Origin: Pseudomonas fulva
GTDB lineage: Bacteria > Pseudomonadota > Gammaproteobacteria > Pseudomonadales > Pseudomonadaceae
Assembly (NCBI RefSeq): GCF_023517795.1
Contig: NZ_CP082928.1
Location: 3,596,001-3,660,000, forward strand
DNA: 64,000 nucleotides
Direction: 5' to 3'
Numbering within the stretch: position 1 is the first letter of the stretch; each line of letters opens with the position of its first letter. The notes beneath the pieces were generated by a model. That model had not been told where the DNA came from. It saw only the letters and a program-made list of their open reading frames with translations, and did no database searches. This document shows, one piece after another, positions 1-10,530 of the stretch. The translations under genes were made by a program, and so were the position numbers.

Positions 1-530
1 ACGCAGCGCGCCCGCTCGCGCTCGAACACGTGCTCCAGCCAGCGGCGGTTGAAGGCGCCGGTGAGCTTGTCGACGTTGGCATTCTGTTCGCTGTTGATCA
101 GCTGCCGGTTGCCCTGGCGCACGCGGTCGCAGAGTACCTTGAGCAGGTTGTGCATCATCTGCGGCGATTGCTGGAACAGCGAGTTGAGCGCGTCGCGGTG
201 CAGGCGCAGCACGCTGCTGGGCTCGGTGGCCACCACGTAGGCGCTGGGGTGCTCGTTATCGAGGAAGCTGATCTCGCCCGCACAGTCGCCGGGACCCAGG
301 GTGGTGACCGGCTGGTTGTCCAGCGAGCCCAGGTACACCTTGAGGCTGCCGGTGACGACTATATAAAGGTACTGGTTGCGGTCGAACGGCGAGAGCAGCA
401 CTTCGGCCGCGTCCAGCTCGCAGGGGCGAAAGGCGTCGAGCAGTCGGTTGAGGCTACCCAGCGCGACATTGTCGAACAGGCGCAGCTGGCGAATCTGCTG
501 CAGGTCGGTTTGCCAGTGGGCCGCCTTCAT
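1..530 (-). CDS. Cyclic nucleotide-binding domain / GGDEF protein (3' part missing)
   Basis: The visible 176 residues start with MKAAHWQTDL and carry a cNMP-binding (CAP-effector) fold at about residues 15-130, seen in the stretch VTGSLKVYLG, then GPGDCAGEISFLD and VVATEPSSVLRLHRDA. From about residue 158 the motif DKLTGAFNRRWLE begins, which is the usual first helix of a GGDEF diguanylate cyclase domain. The rest lies outside the window, so the GGDEF signature itself cannot be checked. The start is the ATG whose complement ends at 530, with AAGGA about ten bases upstream. Likely role by family: cytoplasmic c-di-GMP synthesis controlled by the regulatory domain. Whether it is catalytically active, or binds a nucleotide at all, is unknown. 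Confidence 0.8.
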   Translation of the reverse strand, partial: MKAAHWQTDLQQIRQLRLFDNVALGSLNRLLDAFRPCELDAAEVLLSPFDRNQYLYIVVTGSLKVYLGSLDNQPVTTLGPGDCAGEISFLDNEHPSAYVVATEPSSVLRLHRDALNSLFQQSPQMMHNLLKVLCDRVRQGNRQLINSEQNANVDKLTGAFNRRWLEHVFERERARC

Positions 531-736
531 GGCATCAGCATCCTTGCTCGAAACGCCTAACGATGCGCATCGCTAACGCTCCCATGGGTCGATGACGGCG
601 TTCGTAATCAATGAACGGGTCTCATTGCCGTGACAGTAGCGTTCGCCACCCGGGCTGACAATCGTCTTGCGACCTGCGCACGACCGGCGGCACGGGGACT
701 GTGAAGGCCGTCACAGGCGCGCCGCCAAAAGCCGCG

Positions 737-1870
<1,134 letters not shown>

Positions 1871-2899
1871 ATGAAGATGGTTAAAACCACCCTGGCGATG
1901 TTGACCGCCGCCGCCGTTCTGGGCGCTGCAGGCATGGCTCACGCCGGTGCTACCCTGGACGCCGTAAAGAAGAAGGGCTTTGTACAGTGTGGCGTCAGTG
2001 ACGGCTTGCCGGGTTTCTCGGTGCCGGATGAGAAGGGCAACTACCAGGGCATCGACGTCGATATCTGCCGCGGTGTGGCCGCTGCAGTACTGGGCGACGC
2101 GACCAAGGTCAAGTACAGCCCGCTGACCGCCAAGGAGCGTTTCACCGCCATTCAGTCCGGTGAAGTCGATGTGCTGTCGCGCAACACCACCTGGACCAGC
2201 TCCCGCGACGGCGGCATGGGCCTGGTGTTCACCGGCGTGACCTACTACGACGGCATCGGCTTCCTGGTCAACAAGAAGCTGGGCGTTGCCAGCGCCAAGG
2301 AACTCGATGGCGCGACCATCTGTATCCAGGCGGGCACCACCACCGAGCTGAACGTCTCCGACTACTTCCGCTCGAACGGCCTGAAATACACCCCGATCAC
2401 CTTCGACACCTCCGACGAGAGCGCCAAGTCGCTGGAAGCCGGCCGTTGCGACGTGCTGACCTCCGACCAGTCGCAGCTGTACGCACAGCGCATCAAGCTG
2501 GGCGCGCCGGATGACTGGGTGGTACTGCCGGAAGTGATCTCCAAGGAGCCGCTGGGCCCGCTGGTTCGTCGTGGCGACGAAGACTGGATGGCTATCGTCA
2601 AGTGGACCCTGTTCGCCATGCTCAACGCCGAAGAGCTGGGTGTCGACTCCAAGAACGTCGAAGCCCTGGCCAAGGAAACCAAGAACCCTGACGTCGCCCG
2701 TATGCTGGGTGCCGACGGCGAGTACGGCAAGGACCTGAAACTGCCGAAGGACTGGGTCGTCCAGATCGTCAAGCAGGTCGGTAACTACGGTGAAGTGTTC
2801 GAGCGCAACATCGGCAAGGGCAGCGAGCTGAAAATCGAGCGTGGTCTCAACGCTCTGTGGAACAAAGGCGGTCTGCACTACGCTCCTCCAGTGCGTTGA
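1871..2899 (+). CDS. aapJ: General L-amino acid ABC transporter, periplasmic binding protein
   Basis: 342-residue solute-binding protein of family 3 (SBP_bac_3). Residues 1-25 form a Sec signal peptide ending MAHA. The mature part begins ATLDAVKKKGFVQCGVSDGLPGFS and contains the family 3 signature GNYQGIDVDICRGVAAAVLG. The length and the internal motif SRNTTWTSSRD fit AapJ/YhdW-type binding proteins, which deliver a broad set of L-amino acids to the AapQMP membrane complex. It is the first gene of a four-gene operon and is followed by a strong hairpin that could favour its own messenger over the permease part. Ribosome site: the CGGAGAATGTTCA stretch just upstream. Confidence 0.93.
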   Translation: MKMVKTTLAMLTAAAVLGAAGMAHAGATLDAVKKKGFVQCGVSDGLPGFSVPDEKGNYQGIDVDICRGVAAAVLGDATKVKYSPLTAKERFTAIQSGEVDVLSRNTTWTSSRDGGMGLVFTGVTYYDGIGFLVNKKLGVASAKELDGATICIQAGTTTELNVSDYFRSNGLKYTPITFDTSDESAKSLEAGRCDVLTSDQSQLYAQRIKLGAPDDWVVLPEVISKEPLGPLVRRGDEDWMAIVKWTLFAMLNAEELGVDSKNVEALAKETKNPDVARMLGADGEYGKDLKLPKDWVVQIVKQVGNYGEVFERNIGKGSELKIERGLNALWNKGGLHYAPPVR

Positions 2900-2907
2900 T
2901 TGACCTG

Positions 2908-2937
2908 TCGCCCGGCAGTGCACTGCCGGGCGATTTT
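2908..2937 (+). promoter_or_regulatory. Intercistronic hairpin between aapJ and aapQ
   Basis: A perfect 11-bp stem (TCGCCCGGCAG / CTGCCGGGCGA) around the loop TGCA is followed by TTTT. This is terminator-like but with a short T run, in the 64-bp gap between the binding-protein gene and the first permease gene. Such hairpins in ABC operons commonly cause partial termination or protect the upstream messenger so that binding protein exceeds permease. That role is inferred. Confidence 0.7.
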
Positions 2938-2963
2938 CGTTCCGTTATACCTGGGGCATTCCC

Positions 2964-4142
2964 ATGCAGAAAAACATCGGCGCACCGCAGGGGTTCTCCC
3001 TTAGCGATCCACGTGTGCGCGCCTGGCTATTCCAGATCATTACCGTTGTGGCCGTGGTCGCAATGGGCTGGTTCCTGTTCAGCAATACACAGACCAACCT
3101 GCAACACCGGGGCATCACCTCGGGCTTCGATTTCCTCGAGCGCAGTGCCGGCTTCGGCATCGCCCAGCACCTGATCAGCTACACCGAAGCGGACAGCTAT
3201 GCCCGCGTCTTCGTGATCGGCCTGCTCAACACCCTGCTGGTGTCCTTCATCGGCATCGTGCTGGCCACCATCCTCGGCTTCGTCATCGGTGTCGCGCGCC
3301 TGTCGCCGAACTGGATGATCAGCAAGCTGGCGACCGTCTACATCGAGATCTTCCGCAACATTCCGCCGTTGCTGCAGATTCTCTTCTGGTACTTCGCCGT
3401 GCTGCTGCCGCTGCCCGGCCCACGTGCCAGCATCAACCTGGGCGACAGCTTCTTCCTCAGCAACCGTGGCCTGAACATGCCCGCTGCCGAGGCGACTGGT
3501 GCCTTCTGGCCATTCGCGATCGGCCTGGTGGTCACCGTCGTGGCCATCGCGATGATGACCCGCTGGGCCAACAAGCGCTTCGAAGCCACCGGCCAGCCGT
3601 TCCACAAGTTCTGGGTCGGCCTGGGCATGGCGATCGTCATCCCCACCCTGGTTGCCCTGGTTTTCGGCAGCCCGCTGCACTGGTCGGTACCGGAGCTCAA
3701 GGGCTTCAACTTCGTCGGCGGCTGGGTGATGATCCCCGAACTGCTGGCGCTGACCATCGCGCTGACCGTCTACACCGCGGCGTTCATCGCCGAAAACGTG
3801 CGTTCCGGGATCAACTCGGTGAGCCACGGCCAGACCGAAGCCGCCCGCTCCCTGGGCCTGCGCCCCGGCCCGACGCTGCGCAAGGTGATCATTCCCCAGG
3901 CCATGCGGGTGATCATTCCGCCGCTGACCAGCCAGTACCTGAACCTGGCGAAGAATTCGTCTCTGGCCGCCGGTATCGGCTACCCGGACATGGTGTCGCT
4001 ATTCGCCGGTACCGTACTCAACCAGACCGGTCAGGCCATCGAGGTGATCGCCATCACCATGAGCGTCTACCTGGCGATCAGTATCAGCATTTCCCTGCTG
4101 ATGAACTGGTACAACAAGCGCATCGCGCTGATCGAGCGGTGA
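2964..4142 (+). CDS. aapQ: General L-amino acid ABC transporter, permease AapQ
   Basis: 392-residue inner-membrane permease of the HisM/GltK type. One membrane segment lies near residues 18-36, followed by a long periplasmic stretch, and then the conserved five-helix permease core. The signature EAA loop (TEAARSLGLRPGP, about residue 290) contacts the ATPase. The long insertion between helices, with PLPGPRASINLGDSFFLSNR, is typical of AapQ rather than of short histidine-type permeases. It lies 64 bp after aapJ and 12 bp before aapM, so the operon is tight. The start at 2964 has only weak Shine-Dalgarno character (CTGGGGCATTCCC). Confidence 0.92.
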   Translation: MQKNIGAPQGFSLSDPRVRAWLFQIITVVAVVAMGWFLFSNTQTNLQHRGITSGFDFLERSAGFGIAQHLISYTEADSYARVFVIGLLNTLLVSFIGIVLATILGFVIGVARLSPNWMISKLATVYIEIFRNIPPLLQILFWYFAVLLPLPGPRASINLGDSFFLSNRGLNMPAAEATGAFWPFAIGLVVTVVAIAMMTRWANKRFEATGQPFHKFWVGLGMAIVIPTLVALVFGSPLHWSVPELKGFNFVGGWVMIPELLALTIALTVYTAAFIAENVRSGINSVSHGQTEAARSLGLRPGPTLRKVIIPQAMRVIIPPLTSQYLNLAKNSSLAAGIGYPDMVSLFAGTVLNQTGQAIEVIAITMSVYLAISISISLLMNWYNKRIALIER

Positions 4143-4154
4143 GGACCTAGCGCA

Positions 4155-5252
4155 ATGAGCACTCATACTTTCAAACCGGATCTGCCGCCACCGAGCGCCA
4201 GCGTTGGCGCGCTCGCCTGGATGCGCAGCAACCTGTTCTCCAGCTGGCTCAATACGCTGCTGACCGTGTTCGCCATCTACCTCATCTGGCTGATGGTGCC
4301 GCCGCTGCTCAAGTGGGCGGTCATCGACGCCAACTGGGTGGGCACCACCCGCGCTGATTGCACCAAGGAGGGCGCCTGCTGGGTGTTCATCCAGGCGCGT
4401 TTCAGCCAGTTCATGTACGGCTTCTACCCCAGCGAACTGCGCTGGCGCGTGGACCTGACCGCGGTACTGGCGATCGTTGGCGCCGCACCGCTGTTCATCT
4501 CCAGGTTCCCGCGCAAGGCCGTTTACGGCATCGCCTTCCTGGTGATCTATCCGGTCGTCGCCTGGTGCCTGCTGCACGGTGGCGTGTTCGGCCTGGACAC
4601 CGTGGCGACCAGCCGTTGGGGCGGTCTGATGCTGACCCTGGTGATCGCCGCCGTCGGTATCGCCGGTGCACTGCCGCTGGGCATCCTGCTGGCGCTGGGG
4701 CGTCGCTCCAACCTGCCGGCGGTGAAGGTGGTCTGCGTGACCTTCATCGAGTTCTGGCGGGGTGTGCCGCTGATCACCGTGCTGTTCATGTCCTCGGTGA
4801 TGCTGCCGCTGTTCCTGCCCGAAGGCATGAGCTTCGACAAGCTGATGCGCGCACTGATCGGCGTGATCCTGTTCCAGTCGGCCTACATCGCCGAAGTGGT
4901 ACGCGGTGGCCTGCAGGCGATTCCCAAGGGGCAATACGAGGCAGCCGGCGCCATGGGCCTGGGCTACTGGCGGATGATGGGTCTGGTGATCCTGCCGCAA
5001 GCGCTCAAGCTGGTGATCCCGGGCATCGTCAACACCTTCATCGCCCTGTTCAAGGACACCAGCCTGGTGATCATCATCGGCCTGTTCGACCTGCTCAACA
5101 GCGTCAAGCAGGCGGCTGCCGACCCGGCGTGGCTGGGCATGGCGACCGAGGGCTATGTGTTCGCCGCCCTGATTTTCTGGATTTTCTGTTTCGGTATGTC
5201 CCGCTATTCCCTCCATCTGGAGAGAAAGCTGGACACTGGCCACAAGCGTTAG
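4155..5252 (+). CDS. aapM: General L-amino acid ABC transporter, permease AapM
   Basis: 365-residue second permease of the same importer. An N-terminal segment (FSSWLNTLLTVFAIYLIWLM) is followed by a periplasmic region with two cysteines (ADCTKEGACW), then further membrane helices and the EAA loop EAAGAMGLGYWR at about residue 258. It forms a heterodimer with AapQ in the inner membrane. The gene is packed between aapQ (12-bp gap) and aapP (11-bp gap), and AGGA-type ribosome sites precede both neighbours. Length and order match aapJQMP operons of Rhizobium and Pseudomonas. Confidence 0.92.
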   Translation: MSTHTFKPDLPPPSASVGALAWMRSNLFSSWLNTLLTVFAIYLIWLMVPPLLKWAVIDANWVGTTRADCTKEGACWVFIQARFSQFMYGFYPSELRWRVDLTAVLAIVGAAPLFISRFPRKAVYGIAFLVIYPVVAWCLLHGGVFGLDTVATSRWGGLMLTLVIAAVGIAGALPLGILLALGRRSNLPAVKVVCVTFIEFWRGVPLITVLFMSSVMLPLFLPEGMSFDKLMRALIGVILFQSAYIAEVVRGGLQAIPKGQYEAAGAMGLGYWRMMGLVILPQALKLVIPGIVNTFIALFKDTSLVIIIGLFDLLNSVKQAAADPAWLGMATEGYVFAALIFWIFCFGMSRYSLHLERKLDTGHKR

Positions 5253-5263
5253 GAGTTACGTAG

Positions 5264-6025
5264 ATGAGCGAAGCAAACAAGCAACCCAGCGCCGAGCCGA
5301 TCATTCAGTTGCAGGGCGTGAACAAGTGGTACGGCCAGTTCCACGTTCTCAAGGACATCAACCTGGACGTGCGTCAGGGCGAGCGCATCGTGCTGTGCGG
5401 CCCGTCGGGTTCGGGCAAGTCGACCACCATCCGCTGCATCAACCGCCTGGAAGAACACCAGGCCGGTCGCATCGTGGTCGATGGCACCGAGCTGACCCGC
5501 GACCTCAAGGACATCGAAACCGTGCGCCGCGAAGTGGGCATGGTGTTCCAGCACTTCAACCTGTTCCCGCACCTGACCGTGCTGCAGAACTGCATCCTGG
5601 CGCCGATGTGGGTACGCAAGATGCCCAAGCGCAAGGCCGAGGAAATCGCCATGCACTACCTGGAGCGCGTACGCATCCCGGAGCAGGCGCACAAGTACCC
5701 GGGGCAGCTGTCCGGTGGTCAGCAGCAGCGTGTGGCCATCGCCCGCGCCCTGTGCATGAAGCCCAAGATCATGCTGTTCGACGAGCCGACCTCGGCTCTC
5801 GACCCGGAAATGGTCAAGGAAGTACTGGACACCATGATCGGCCTGGCGCAGGACGGCATGACCATGCTCTGCGTGACCCACGAGATGGGCTTCGCCCGCA
5901 CTGTGGCCGACCGCGTGATCTTCATGGACAAGGGCGAGATCGTCGAACAGGCCGAGCCGAACGCCTTCTTCGACAACCCGCAGAACGAGCGTACCAAGCT
6001 GTTCCTGGGGCAGATTCTGCACTGA
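5264..6025 (+). CDS. aapP: General L-amino acid ABC transporter, ATPase AapP
   Basis: 253-residue ABC ATPase of the polar amino acid group. It shows Walker [10 protein letters not shown] (about residue 46), Q-loop [10 protein letters not shown], signature [15 protein letters not shown], Walker [15 protein letters not shown] and the switch histidine in CVTHEMGFA. It energises uptake through AapQM. It is the last gene of the operon and is followed 48 bases later by a strong rho-independent terminator. No key residue is missing. Confidence 0.95.
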   Translation: MSEANKQPSAEPIIQLQGVNKWYGQFHVLKDINLDVRQGERIVLCGPSGSGKSTTIRCINRLEEHQAGRIVVDGTELTRDLKDIETVRREVGMVFQHFNLFPHLTVLQNCILAPMWVRKMPKRKAEEIAMHYLERVRIPEQAHKYPGQLSGGQQQRVAIARALCMKPKIMLFDEPTSALDPEMVKEVLDTMIGLAQDGMTMLCVTHEMGFARTVADRVIFMDKGEIVEQAEPNAFFDNPQNERTKLFLGQILH

Positions 6026-6073
6026 GAACGGGCGGGCAGGGCGCAGGCATCGGTCTGCGTAATGAGCGAAATG

Positions 6074-6108
6074 AAAAAACGCCGGGGCTCATGCCCGGCG
6101 TTTTTTTT
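6074..6108 (+). terminator. Rho-independent terminator after aapP
   Basis: The stem CGCCGGG/CCCGGCG with loop GCTCAT is preceded by AAAAAA and followed by eight Ts. The A run on one side and T run on the other let it work in both directions. It ends the aap operon. Confidence 0.93.
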
Positions 6109-6180
6109 GGTTCTTGACATTGTTTGGGCAGCGGGCGGGTTAACACCAGACTGGCAAATAAGTGTTCGCTGTCGATGATT

Positions 6181-6500
6181 TGGCACTCTCCATTAACCCG
6201 CCGCCTGGCCTGTTGGGTTTCGCCCCTTACGGGCGAGTCACTTTCTCTTGCTTGCCCAAGAGAAAGTAACCAAAGAGAAGGGCACCCCACCATCCGGCCC
6301 CGGCTGCGCCGGGGTTCCCTCGCTCCATCACTGTTCCAGGGGCACGCTGCGAAGGGCCATCCCTGGCCCATCGCAGCTCTCGCGGCATCCATGCCGCTCA
6401 ACCCCTTACACAGCGATTCCACTCGGCCTCCTGAAGGGGACTTGGGCGTCGCCTGTGCGATCGCAGCCCAAGCGAACAATTCTCCGCCGGGAGGCGACTC
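6181..6500. repeat. Structured intergenic repeat, four successive hairpins
   Basis: This gene-free block fills most of the gap between the convergent aapP and mmsB. It contains four good stems in 160 bases: 6240-6267 (11 bp, ACTTTCTCTTG/CAAGAGAAAGT), 6298-6314 (7 bp, CCCCGGC/GCCGGGG), 6347-6376 (nested CTGCGA and AGGGCCA pairs) and 6382-6397 (GCGGCAT/ATGCCGC). From memory, very similar stretches (GTTGGGTTTCGCCCCTTACGGGCGAG, followed by a stem and GTAACCAAAG-like text) recur between genes in many Pseudomonas genomes and produce spurious small protein annotations. I therefore call it a dispersed repeat. Short open frames across it have no ribosome site or family resemblance. Confidence 0.65.
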
Positions 6501-6634
6501 ACCGGCACAAGCATGTCGCTGGCCTGCCATGGCGTACTGCCTTCGGCGAGTACGCCCAGTCTGAAACGATGTAACCCTATACTAGGACCTTTTGGGCGGT
6601 AATACGCTCAGTCCTCTGCGCGCATTGCCGAGCA

Positions 6635-7531
6635 TCAGGACTTGTCCTGGGGCTTCAGGTAGCTATTGATGATCGCCGAGAAATCCAGGCCACCGTGCCC
6701 GTCGCAGCTGAAGCGCTGATAGAGCTGCTGAGCGAGGGCGCCGAGTATCACCGGTTGCTTGATCTGCCGCGCTGCCTCGGTGGCCAGGCCCAGGTCCTTG
6801 AGCATCAGGTCGGTGCCGAAGCCGCCGCTGTAGCCCCGCGAGGCCGGCACGTTGTCGAGCACGCCGGGGTAGGGGTTGTTGGTGTCCGAGCTCCAGCAGC
6901 GCCCGCTGGAGGTGTTGATGATGTTCGCCAGCACCTTGGCGTCGATGCCCAGTGACACGCCCAGCGCCATGGCCTCGGCGACGCCGATCATGGAGATGCC
7001 GAGCAGCATGTTGTTGGCCACTTTCGCCACCTGACCGTTACCGCTGCCGCCGCAATGCACGATATTGCGGCCCATGGCTGCCAGGATCGGCTGGGCCTTG
7101 GCGAAGTCCGCTTCGGCGCCGCCGACCATAAAGGTCAGGGTTCCGGCAGCCGCGCCACCCGTGCCGCCAGACACCGGTGCATCGAGCATCGGGTTACCGT
7201 GGGCAGCCGCCGCCTTAGCGACTTCCCGGGCAGACAACGGGTCGATGGTCGAGGAGTCGATCAGCAGCACGCTGGGTGCCACCTTGGCCAACAGGCCGTC
7301 TTCGCCGAGATACACCGCCTTCACATGGGCCGAGGCCGGCAGCATGGTGATGACGATCTCGGCATCCTGCAGCACGCCGCAGGCGCTGTCGGCACCCTTG
7401 GCGCCGGCGTCCACCAGGGCCGCGACGGCGCCGGTAGACAGGTCGAAGACGCGCAGCGAATGACCTGCCTCGAGCAGGTTGTGGGCCATGGGCTCGCCCA
7501 TGTTGCCCAGGCCGATGAATCCGATATTCAT
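6635..7531 (-). CDS. mmsB: 3-hydroxyisobutyrate dehydrogenase
   Basis: 298-residue NAD-dependent beta-hydroxyacid dehydrogenase. It oxidises 3-hydroxyisobutyrate to methylmalonate semialdehyde in valine breakdown. The N-terminal Rossmann motif is GLGNMG with GEPMAHNLL. The substrate-binding motif DAPVSGGTGGA lies at about residue 117, and the catalytic lysine is in GQVAKVANNMLLG (about residue 171). It lies 10 bp downstream of mmsA, whose enzyme uses its product, so the pair is one operon. Length is normal for the family. Confidence 0.95.
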   Translation of the reverse strand: MNIGFIGLGNMGEPMAHNLLEAGHSLRVFDLSTGAVAALVDAGAKGADSACGVLQDAEIVITMLPASAHVKAVYLGEDGLLAKVAPSVLLIDSSTIDPLSAREVAKAAAAHGNPMLDAPVSGGTGGAAAGTLTFMVGGAEADFAKAQPILAAMGRNIVHCGGSGNGQVAKVANNMLLGISMIGVAEAMALGVSLGIDAKVLANIINTSSGRCWSSDTNNPYPGVLDNVPASRGYSGGFGTDLMLKDLGLATEAARQIKQPVILGALAQQLYQRFSCDGHGGLDFSAIINSYLKPQDKS

Positions 7532-7541
7532 GGTCGTCGCC

Positions 7542-9038
7542 TCACTTCAGGGTGATGGTGGTGTTCACCGCGCCGCCGACGTCGCTCTCGTCGAACCAGC
7601 GCTGGGTCACGGTCTTGGTCTGGGTGTAGAACTGCACCACCTGCTTGCCGTACGGGCCCAGGTCGCCGAGCTTGGAAGCCCGCGAGCCGGTGAACGAGAA
7701 CATCGGCACCGGCACCGGAATCGGCACGTTGATGCCCACCTGGCCAACGTCGATTTCCTCCTGGAAATGCCGGGCGGCGGCGCCGGAGCGGGTGAAGATC
7801 GCCGTGCCGTTGCCATTGGGGTTGGCGTTGATCAGCGCGATGGCTTCATCCAGGGTCGTGGCGTGCATCACGCACAGCACCGGGCCGAAGATTTCCTCGC
7901 GGTAGATGCTCATCTGTGGGGTCACCGCGTCGAAGACGGTCGGGCCGACGAAGTTGCCCTGTTCAAAGCCGGCTACCCCCGGGTTGCGGCCGTCGAGCAC
8001 CAGGCGTGCGCCTTCGCTGGCGCCGCGCTCGATCAGGCTGCTGACCCGGTCCAGCGCCGCGCGGGAAATCAGCGGCCCGACATCGGTGCCGCTTTCCACG
8101 CCAGCGCTGACCTTGAGCGTTTCGGCCTTGGCGACCAGCTCCGGCAGCCAGCCCTGGGCCTCACCGACCAGAATCACCACCGACAGGGCCATGCAGCGCT
8201 GCCCGGCGGCACCGAACGCCGCGCCGGCCAGGTTGTTGAGGGTCTGTTCCTTGTGGGCATCGGCCAGCACGATGGCGTGGTTCTTGGCGCCCATCATGCA
8301 CTGCACGCGTTTACCGGCCTGGCTGGCGCGGTTGTAGACGTGGGTGCCGACACGGGTCGAACCGACGAAGGACACCGCCTTGATGTCCGGGTGATCGCAG
8401 ATCGCATTCACCGCGTCCTCACCGCCATGCACCACATTGAGCACGCCGGGTGGCACACCGGCTTCCAGGGCCAGCTCACAGAGGCGCATGGTCACCATCG
8501 GATCCTGCTCGGAGGGCTTGAGTACGAAGGTGTTGCCGGTGGCGATGGCCATCGGGAACATCCACAGCGGAATCATCGCCGGGAAATTGAACGGTGTGAT
8601 GCCGGCGCACACGCCCAGCGGTTGCAGCAGGGTGTAGGTATCCACCCCCCCAGCCACATTGTTGGCCAGCTCACCCAGTTGCAGGTTGCCGATGCCGGCG
8701 GCGTGTTCCACCACCTCCAGGCCACGAAACACGTCGCCCTCGGCGTCGGCGAGGGTCTTGCCCTGTTCGGCGGTGAGAATGGCCGCCAGTGCCTTCATGT
8801 TTTCGCGGATCAGTTGCTGGTACTTGAGAAAGATCCGCGCGCGTACGCCGATCGGCGTCTTGCGCCAGGTCTTGAACGCCTGGCTGGCGCTGGCCACGGC
8901 GGCGTCGATTTCCTCGCCGGTGGCGAAGGGCACCCGGGCCAGCACTTGCTGGGTGGCCGGGTTGACGACATCGCGCCATTGCTGGGTGCGTGACTCGACG
9001 AATTCGCCGTTGATGAGCAGCTTGACGGTAGCGGTCAT
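7542..9038 (-). CDS. mmsA: Methylmalonate-semialdehyde dehydrogenase (CoA-acylating)
   Basis: 498-residue aldehyde dehydrogenase of the MMSDH type, which turns methylmalonate semialdehyde (and malonate semialdehyde) into propionyl-CoA or acetyl-CoA. It begins [14 protein letters not shown]. The cofactor motif [11 protein letters not shown] is near residue 230 and the catalytic cysteine sits in [11 protein letters not shown] near residue 285. The C-terminal [18 protein letters not shown] is characteristic of MMSDH. It is the middle gene of the MFS carrier-mmsA-mmsB unit, 18 bp after the carrier. Confidence 0.95.
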   Translation of the reverse strand: MTATVKLLINGEFVESRTQQWRDVVNPATQQVLARVPFATGEEIDAAVASASQAFKTWRKTPIGVRARIFLKYQQLIRENMKALAAILTAEQGKTLADAEGDVFRGLEVVEHAAGIGNLQLGELANNVAGGVDTYTLLQPLGVCAGITPFNFPAMIPLWMFPMAIATGNTFVLKPSEQDPMVTMRLCELALEAGVPPGVLNVVHGGEDAVNAICDHPDIKAVSFVGSTRVGTHVYNRASQAGKRVQCMMGAKNHAIVLADAHKEQTLNNLAGAAFGAAGQRCMALSVVILVGEAQGWLPELVAKAETLKVSAGVESGTDVGPLISRAALDRVSSLIERGASEGARLVLDGRNPGVAGFEQGNFVGPTVFDAVTPQMSIYREEIFGPVLCVMHATTLDEAIALINANPNGNGTAIFTRSGAAARHFQEEIDVGQVGINVPIPVPVPMFSFTGSRASKLGDLGPYGKQVVQFYTQTKTVTQRWFDESDVGGAVNTTITLK

Positions 9039-9056
9039 GGTTCGATCCTTTATCGA

Positions 9057-10409
9057 TCAACGGGCGCGCAGGGGCGCGGGGTGTGCGGTATCCAGCGCGG
9101 GGCTGGCGATTGGCTGGCGGGGCGGGTCGCTGCGCATCAGGGCGGTACAGCCCAGGGCGACCAGGCCCATGCCGATCAGGTAGGCGATCACGTAGCGCGG
9201 GCTGCCGTCGGCGGCAGCCAGCAGGCTGGTGGCGATCATCGGTGCGAAGCCGCCACCGAGCACGCCGGCCAGCTGTACCGACAGGGAGATGCCGCTGTAG
9301 CGAATCTCGGCCGGAAACTGGCGGGCGAACAGTAAAGATTCCGGCGCATAGAGGATCGGGAACACCACGCCCACCGCCAGCACCATGGCCCACCACACCA
9401 GCAGCGGCTCGCGGGTGCCGAGCATGGCGAAGAACGGGTAGACGAAGGCGCAGAGCAACAGCAGGCCGGTGAAGTACAGGCGCTTCTGGCCGACGCGATC
9501 GGACAGCCAGCCGCAGAACGGCATGGTCGCCAGCGACAGCGCGGCGCCGGCGGTGATGGCGTGCAGCACGTCGGCCCGGGGAATCTGCAACTGGTTGGCG
9601 GCGTAGGCGAGGGCGAAGGTGACCGCCATGTAGAACCAGGCGTTCTCGGCGGTGCGCGCGCCGATGATGGTCAGGGTGGCGCGCGGATGTTTACGCACCA
9701 CCTCCACCAGCGGCAGGCTGACGCGGCGGTTCTGTTGCTTGAGCTTCTCGAAGTCCGGTGACTCGGCGACCTTGACGCGAATCAGCCAGCCCACCGCCAG
9801 CAGCACCACGCTGGCCAGGAACGGCAGGCGCCAGCCCCAGGCGAGCATCTGCTCCTCGGGCAGCGTGGCGACCGCGCCCATGGCCAGGGTGGACAGCACC
9901 AGGCCCGCGCCCACGCCGGTCTGTGGCAGGCTGCCATAGAAGCCCTTCTTGCCTTCCGGCGCATGCTCGACGGCCATCAACACCGCGCCGCCCCATTCGC
10001 CACCCACGGCCATGCCCTGCAGGAAACGCATGACCACCAGCAGCGCCGCGGCCCAGTAGCCGATCTGCTCGTAGGTGGGCAGCAGGCCGATGGCGATGGT
10101 CGGGATGCCCATCATCAGCAGGGTGAGCATCAGCATCGACTTGCGGCCGATGCGGTCACCGAAGTGGCCGAACAGGATGCCGCCCAGGGGCCGGCCGATA
10201 AAACCGACCGCGTAGGTGGCGAACGCCGCCAGTACGCCGGTGATCGGGTCGAGGGTGGGGAAGAACAGTTTGTTGAAGACCAGGGCGGCGGCGGTGCCGT
10301 AGAGAAAGAAGTCGTACCACTCGATGGTGGTACCCGCCATGCTGGCCAGGCCAGCGATGCGATAGTGCTTGCGGCCGGCAGCCGGCCCTTGGGCGTGGGA
10401 GTCGTTCAT
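9057..10409 (-). CDS. MFS transporter, metabolite:H+ symporter type
   Basis: 450-residue inner-membrane carrier with about 12 membrane helices. MHS-family hallmarks are TTIEWYDFFLYGT in helix 1 and the loop motif GHFGDRIGRK between helices 2 and 3, followed by GEWGGAVLMAVEHAP. The start MNDSHAQG is chosen because AGGCAACTC precedes it and the upstream in-frame extension looks non-coding. It is the promoter-proximal gene of the mms operon, so it probably imports a branched-chain acid intermediate such as 3-hydroxyisobutyrate or a related organic acid. That substrate is a guess from context. Confidence 0.88.
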   Translation of the reverse strand: MNDSHAQGPAAGRKHYRIAGLASMAGTTIEWYDFFLYGTAAALVFNKLFFPTLDPITGVLAAFATYAVGFIGRPLGGILFGHFGDRIGRKSMLMLTLLMMGIPTIAIGLLPTYEQIGYWAAALLVVMRFLQGMAVGGEWGGAVLMAVEHAPEGKKGFYGSLPQTGVGAGLVLSTLAMGAVATLPEEQMLAWGWRLPFLASVVLLAVGWLIRVKVAESPDFEKLKQQNRRVSLPLVEVVRKHPRATLTIIGARTAENAWFYMAVTFALAYAANQLQIPRADVLHAITAGAALSLATMPFCGWLSDRVGQKRLYFTGLLLLCAFVYPFFAMLGTREPLLVWWAMVLAVGVVFPILYAPESLLFARQFPAEIRYSGISLSVQLAGVLGGGFAPMIATSLLAAADGSPRYVIAYLIGMGLVALGCTALMRSDPPRQPIASPALDTAHPAPLRAR

Positions 10410-10530
10410 GAGTTGCCTGCTTTTGTTTTTGTCGTAGGAAACTGGAACTGCTGACAGCTGGTAGGCGCTGCGTGTCTGGAGTATAGGTATGCAAACTTTC
10501 TGTTCCAGCACCTAAAAAGACAGGTTCGTT

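Noticed and set aside
6124..6574. Several small frames in the aapP-mmsB gap
   Set aside because: They run through the hairpin block, lack ribosome sites and show the Pro/Arg-rich composition of translated repeats.
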